A stretch of 64,000 nucleotides of DNA from Marasmius tenuissimus. Taxonomy: Eukaryota; Basidiomycota; Agaricomycetes; Agaricales; Marasmiaceae. The notes under the pieces were generated by a model, which saw only the letters and a program-made list of their open reading frames with translations, was not told the origin of the DNA and did not search any database. Position 1 is the stretch's first letter. Each line of letters opens with the position of its first letter. Shown in pieces: positions 59,404 to 64,000 of the stretch. Where the stretch lies: the NCBI GenBank assembly GCA_029532415.1, contig JAQOTA010000050.1, forward strand, positions 1-64,000, read 5' to 3'. Made by a program: the position numbers and the translations under genes.

Positions 59404-61879
59404 CCATCATATTCTACTGTCAAACTTCAAGATTCCTTGTGACTCACTTTAATTTGTTTTATCTTGCTATACTTATGTAGGCTAGTAATTATTGTATCCG
59501 ACCGGACTTGTGTAGTATAGCAAATGATACCCCAGTCTGCCATCCGACCTATCAAAAAGAACCGAGCAAGCTTCAGTGTACCACACTCTTGAACGTATCC
59601 CACCACGGAGATCGTCATAGCTTTTATAGTTTCTCCGACGCTGACCTTGATCTGGCGCAAGAGACATATCATCGTGAAGAGATGGCGATGTGAATCATGC
59701 CGAGTTGTACCACATGTGTTATGTAATTTGAGGGTCGGGGTAAGCAGAAATTCGATACAGGCTAAGAGGAGTCGATGAGGTCCTCCAGCGATCTGCTGCT
59801 CCTAAGTTGATTGAGCAGCCGGGACTGTAGAGATGCAGAGAGCCTGATCAAAGGCGTCGTGATGAGTCGTAACTGATCCAAGCCTGGCCCCGATACCCCT
59901 ACCCTTGAGTGCACTCGCGAAATCCAAGCGCAATAGATGCTAAGAAACGACATATCTACCGAAACCCGAGTCATTTCCGAAAAAGCCCGATCGGCATCTC
60001 TCGGAGATATCCGTAGATATGATTATAAAGCGAAAATGACTCTCAGTTTGCTCGCTCTTTTCACGTTCATGTTCTTCCACCGCCATGTTCTCCCACAATT
60101 CTCCCACATACTGCTGCAAATCTTACAGCCCTTTCCGGAAAGAATGGCATAAGCTGAGAAGACGAGAGATATAGAGAAATCAATCAAGAAGGGTTGACGT
60201 TGAGGCTCAGTGAGGGGAAGAGATACGAGCGGCGGTAAACCCGCTTCCAACACCTCCGAGTCGACTCCAAACATCTCCGAATCCACTCTAAGCACCTCCG
60301 AGCCTACATCAAACATCTCCGAGGCCACATTGAACGCCTCTAAAGCCACCTATGACCGCCCCTCAAATTTCAGAACGCGCCTTATCCTCTTTAGTAGAAT
60401 GTCCGAAGCATCAACCAAATGGGCGGAGCCGCCGTCCACGTTCACCAATTTCATTTTTCGATATCTACAACCTGCGAAGTGTGTGCCAACCTTTTCGCAA
60501 AGGGCTGTAATGCTTCGACCACCGATACACATCCTGTCAAATACTCTGGTATCGAACCGAATGGATTACCTTTTGAGAACGGTCGAGTTGAGGTTTTGGA
60601 GAAGTCGGGATCAGTCCGGTAATCTTGGTTCGTTCTCTCTTCATCTGTATCTTTCTGAGAGAAACGTCTAGCCGAAACTCCCCATCACTTTTCTAGCAAT
60701 CAAACGGGAAAATCTACCTCGACCAACATCGTCCCTAACCCTAAGAATTGGTAGAATCAATGCTTGCATCTGGAGGTCGCTTGCTGCCAAAGATAGGCTC
60801 CAAGCTGAAATGTCAAAAGTACGGGTATTGCGAATCAGCAGCGACTCCCTTGACGTCTCAACTGGTTGCTAGAAGGGGGGTAAAACCAGGTGTGTGAAAC
60901 AATCTTTTCTGCGCCTTTCTTCCGACCACAATCCGCCTTCTGATACTGGCTACGATTGCCGAACAGCTTCGAATCCCTTGAAGATTCGAGTAGAAGAGAT
61001 GGCACTCGGACCGCACGAGAACAGTCGTCATCTCGTAGCGCTGGCGAGTAGGTACGTTCAATTGGTCTTTGGGCTGTACGATGACGTGCCTGCCTTTCCT
61101 CTCTCCCCACTAAGCACTTTGCATACTAATATGGTCAGCACATCTTTCCAGAGTACCAATCTATCCAACAGTTTGCGTAAAGCACTGCCGACCATACTCT
61201 TGCACCGGAAAAAGGACAGAGTTACAACTGGAGTACCTCTGAGTCCCTTAGTCCTTTCCTCGTCTAAGGCATCCGTTCCTTATGTTCTGCGCCTTACTGG
61301 GGTCTGTTTTTACGCTACTGACCGCGATTAAATCATCAGCTCCTACCTCAAATTGAATGAGAGGGTGTTTTAACAAGCCTCGGTAGAACGCGACGACGGT
61401 TGGACATGAATCCTTGTCATCGAGCTACTCTCTGCACTGGTGGGATTCATATCGTTAGCAACGACGAATGAAGCTCCAAAGGGTCCTCGAGGACCAGGTT
61501 GTGGGTGGGTTCTGAGCACAGGAAGTCCAGGCCGAATATTACACTTGGGGCTCACCGGTAGCGAAGTAGTATGGAACAACGTCAGTACCTCCATCGAGTA
61601 CTCAATCTATTAACATCTTTTTTCATAGTAACCTATTGGCCTATTGAAGATTTAAATCCGCCTTCGCTCGTAATTTTTGCCATCTTCACTGGCTGTCCCT
61701 ACGTGCCTATCTACAAACATCCTGCAAACCGTTGCTTTGATAGAACGAAACCCGTCAAGGCAGGCACCGACGTCAACAATGCGCTAAGACCTCCGAACGT
61801 TTGCTTCTCTCAGCTACCGATCATATTTCTGGGTTTTCCATCCCACCCGTTGATTTCATTAGGCATGTAGAAGCGCTAT
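59404..61879. other. Gene-poor spacer
   Basis: Only short frames without motifs. A 21-bp repeat array lies at 60250-60354. Frames around 60894-61331 and 61571-61870 lack domains and splice partners; the latter may be a diverged upstream part of the transporter relic that follows. Confidence 0.35.
60250..60354. repeat. Five tandem 21-bp units
   Basis: Units at 60250, 60271, 60292, 60313 and 60334 share the core CWYCTCCGA; for example ACATCTCCGAATCCACTCTA and ACATCTCCGAGGCCACATTG. Because 21 is a multiple of three, the minus strand reads as a seven-residue repeat (VASEMFD, VGSEVLR, VDSEMFG, VDSEVLE). Confidence 0.8.
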
Positions 61880-62410
61880 TGAGCCTCCCCCACAGCTCCC
61901 TGTCACTGATGGTCTCAATCCCCCCAGGCTATGCTTACGATCATCCACAAAGGGACGGCGCTCAGGTTTACATTGTCGACGGCGGCGGTTTCGTTGCTCT
62001 TTTTTCCCCTCGCAAATCATTTCCGGAACTTGAATCGTAATAGGACCAACCTCCTGAGCTTTTGTTTTTCTTGGCCGCCGAACTTCTCAAATATGTCTAG
62101 TACCTGTAGATTGTTTCAAACGAAGCTGCCCCGATCCGTACCGCTCAACTAGATATGCCATCTTCTTTGTGAGCGGTAAGGTCAGTGACATCGTCGCACC
62201 CGTCGTCACCTTCAATGGTCTCAAGTCTCAATAATATCAGCGGGACGAATATTTTTCTCATGCATAAGTATGTGCCTACATATCGATCTCGCCAGAAGTA
62301 TACGAAAAATTGATTTTTGATTGCCTAAGTTCTCCTTTGCTCGGACTCAGATATACGGCTTCTTTTCTCTAACGGGTGTCCTCGTAGCCTAGACACGAAG
62401 TAAAGGCTAC
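61880..62410 (+). pseudogene. Third PHO84-like copy, decayed 3' end
   Basis: Several stretches follow the order of transporter exons 9-11. ATCCCCCCAGGCTATGCTTA and GGCGGCGGTTTCGTTGCTCT match the start of exon 9; CGATCCGTACCGCTCAACTA (family CCGATACCGCTCTACG), GAGCGGTAAGGTCAGTGACAT, GTCACCTTCAATGGTCTCAA and CATGCATAAGTATGTGC match exon 10; ACGGGTGTCCTCGTAGCCTA matches exon 11. Frames are broken by stops and indels, and no 5' part is visible. Confidence 0.65.
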
Positions 62411-62791
62411 TCGGGTTACCGAACTAAGATCAGGAAGTGTCTTATAATGGGGCGGGTGATATGCGGGGAGGTTTGGGGACGAGCAAGGTGAGTGAGCCCT
62501 GAGTGAACGATGCAGGTCATATCTGGCTCCTCTTTGGAAATTCCTCTTGATGCTTCTCTTAGTTATTAGAGCTAATAATACTTTCTCCTGGCGGAGGTAT
62601 GTACTAGGAATGATATACAATCCCAGCCGGATGTCACCCTCTGAAACTCACGCTCTCAAATTCAGTACTCGCTCTGCCGGAGATTAACACCTGAATATAA
62701 CTACAATCAAAGTCGAGAGTATCCACTTTTTATCAGTATATTGTACGTATAATGTACCTTGACGATGCTCGTACTAAATCTTATACCATGA
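62411..62791. other. Short spacer between transporter relic and DUF6535 gene
   Basis: Nothing coding seen. The two genes converge here. Confidence 0.4.
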
Positions 62792-64000
62792 CTATTGGGT
62801 AGGTAAAACGTTAAATAAATGGCGTTCAAGTATGTCAGCATTCCATTCTCCCCGATCTCCTAAATCGTCCACTTCTTCCGGCAATTCATCTCTCTTCCCG
62901 TCCTTCGTTGAACTCGATGGACCGATGAGAATGATGGAGCATTGTCCTCCGTTCGTCATTGAATCATCATCACCGCTGGAAGCACTCCCATCATCCAGCG
63001 GGGCGTTAGACGGGCTGTCACTATCGCAAGCTCCTGAGCCGGATGATTGCGGGGAGTCGGGCGCGGAGAAGTAATCGAGTGGTAACTCGTTGATATGTGC
63101 AACAGACAGCAGCGCGAGTTTCCACGTAGACCTTGCGGCCGAAATATAGGTCTCCTGTGCATCTGTCTGTCTCGCATGCTCACTGATGACCATAAACATG
63201 GCACGACCGTCTTGCGAAGTGAGGAGATCGGGGATCCTATTGAACGAGCTCCCGTTGGAGTCTCTGCGTCGACTTAGTTTCTCCTGAAAATCCAGCGGGA
63301 AAATATCCAGATCGCTGGGGACGTTGTCGAGGACGTAAGTTGCCAAATGGTGGAGGAAGTGATGAACATCCCGTTTCTTGATTGCCCCGTCCGTGAATAG
63401 ACGTTGGTGATCCTCCATGTACTCGAGAGCAAGGCCTCGTGTGACTGGATTGCAGAGTAAGAAATTGATACGATCTATGGATACAGAGAAACAATATTGA
63501 TCACGGGCAAAATAGCCCTTTCGTAATTCTTGAGTGACTCGGATTATATCCAGAGTATCTATCCAGGCACAAGTTTCAGGACGCCTCCGAATGGCCTCGT
63601 TAACCCAAACAAGGACAGCCAAAAATGCTGAATGCTACGCAATGAGTTTAGATCCGTTGTATTGAGAGAGCGGAGCAGAGTGGCGATACATGTATGGTCG
63701 AATTCGGAGGAAAGGATGTGGTCGGTTTCTTCGCAATGCTGAAGAAGGTGGTTCAAGCATTGTAGTCCTAAGTCTCTGGAACTCCCCAGTAGCAACCGGA
63801 AGGTTCGGGTGAGTGGAACAGAGCACTCCCTCGGGGTGAGGAGATGGGCTTTCTTCGACTCGAACGGCGGGATGTAGATCGTCGGTCTAACGGGTTGAGC
63901 TAATTTCACAGTTCTGGTCGTAACAAAATGAAAAGAGAGCAGCTGCGTGTGTAACCTGAAGTAACTGAAGGGAACGAAGGTTTGATGGGCGTCGAGGTGG
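62792..64000 (-). pseudogene. Third DUF6535-family gene, 5' cut by window edge, one-base frameshift
   Basis: The frame is open from the window edge (HLDAHQTFVPFSYFRLHTQL) to about 63630 and matches the middle of the other two DUF6535 proteins (APFSYSRLQLRLLAFH). It includes RECSVPLTRTFRLLL and LLRSLNTTDL. At a run of five T on the coding strand (plus-strand A run 63622-63626) the homologous frame shifts by one base. It then stays open for some 270 codons: WVNEAIRRRPETCAWIDTLD, RVTQELRKGYFA, FSVSIDRINFLL, GLALEYMEDH, HINELPLDYFSAPD and an acidic Ser-rich end. One missing T explains everything, so this is either a very young pseudogene or a base-call error. The membrane segments would lie beyond the window. 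It is much more diverged than the two block copies are from each other. Confidence 0.75.

Overview
This window looks like nuclear DNA from a mushroom-forming basidiomycete (Agaricomycetes). Genes are split by many short GT-AG introns of about 50-90 nt. The families are typical of that group: DUF6535 membrane proteins, a MYND-finger protein, a seven-helix fungal membrane protein, small secreted thaumatin-like glycopeptide proteins, PHO84-type phosphate transporters, and a DUF6589 protein beside a RecQ-like helicase. No rRNA, tRNA or CRISPR was recognised. All exon models are hand-built from splice signals, reading frame and family resemblance.

Layout. 1-1760 (-): 3'-truncated MYND gene. 1.8-7.3 kb: no supportable gene. 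7269-9010 (+): ten-exon single-pass membrane protein with a cysteine-rich ectodomain and a PPxY motif. 11.36-26.51 kb is a block duplicated at 31.68-42.61 kb in the same gene order: short single-pass membrane gene, related relic, DUF6535 gene (-), non-coding repeat, thaumatin-like gene (+). The first block carries about 3 kb absent from the second. A third fragment of the repeat lies near 27.7-28.2 kb. A seven-helix membrane gene (30206-31665, +) sits just upstream of the second block. In both blocks the secreted and DUF6535 genes are open, whereas the small membrane genes are decaying.

44736-51463 is the most striking part. Terminal inverted repeats of about 65 bp enclose two intact, divergently transcribed genes: a 1043-aa DUF6589 protein (-) and an 866-aa RecQ-like DEAH helicase (+), separated by about 124 bp. 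Each end abuts a strong hairpin. I read this as a complete two-gene DNA transposon, with the DUF6589 protein as candidate transposase and the helicase as accessory or replicative partner.

53.2-62.4 kb holds a tandem PHO84-like family: two open eleven-exon genes and one decayed 3' end. The window closes with the 3' part of a third DUF6535 gene (62792-64000, -) that carries a one-base frameshift. The region as a whole is accessory and duplication-prone, with only part of it coding.
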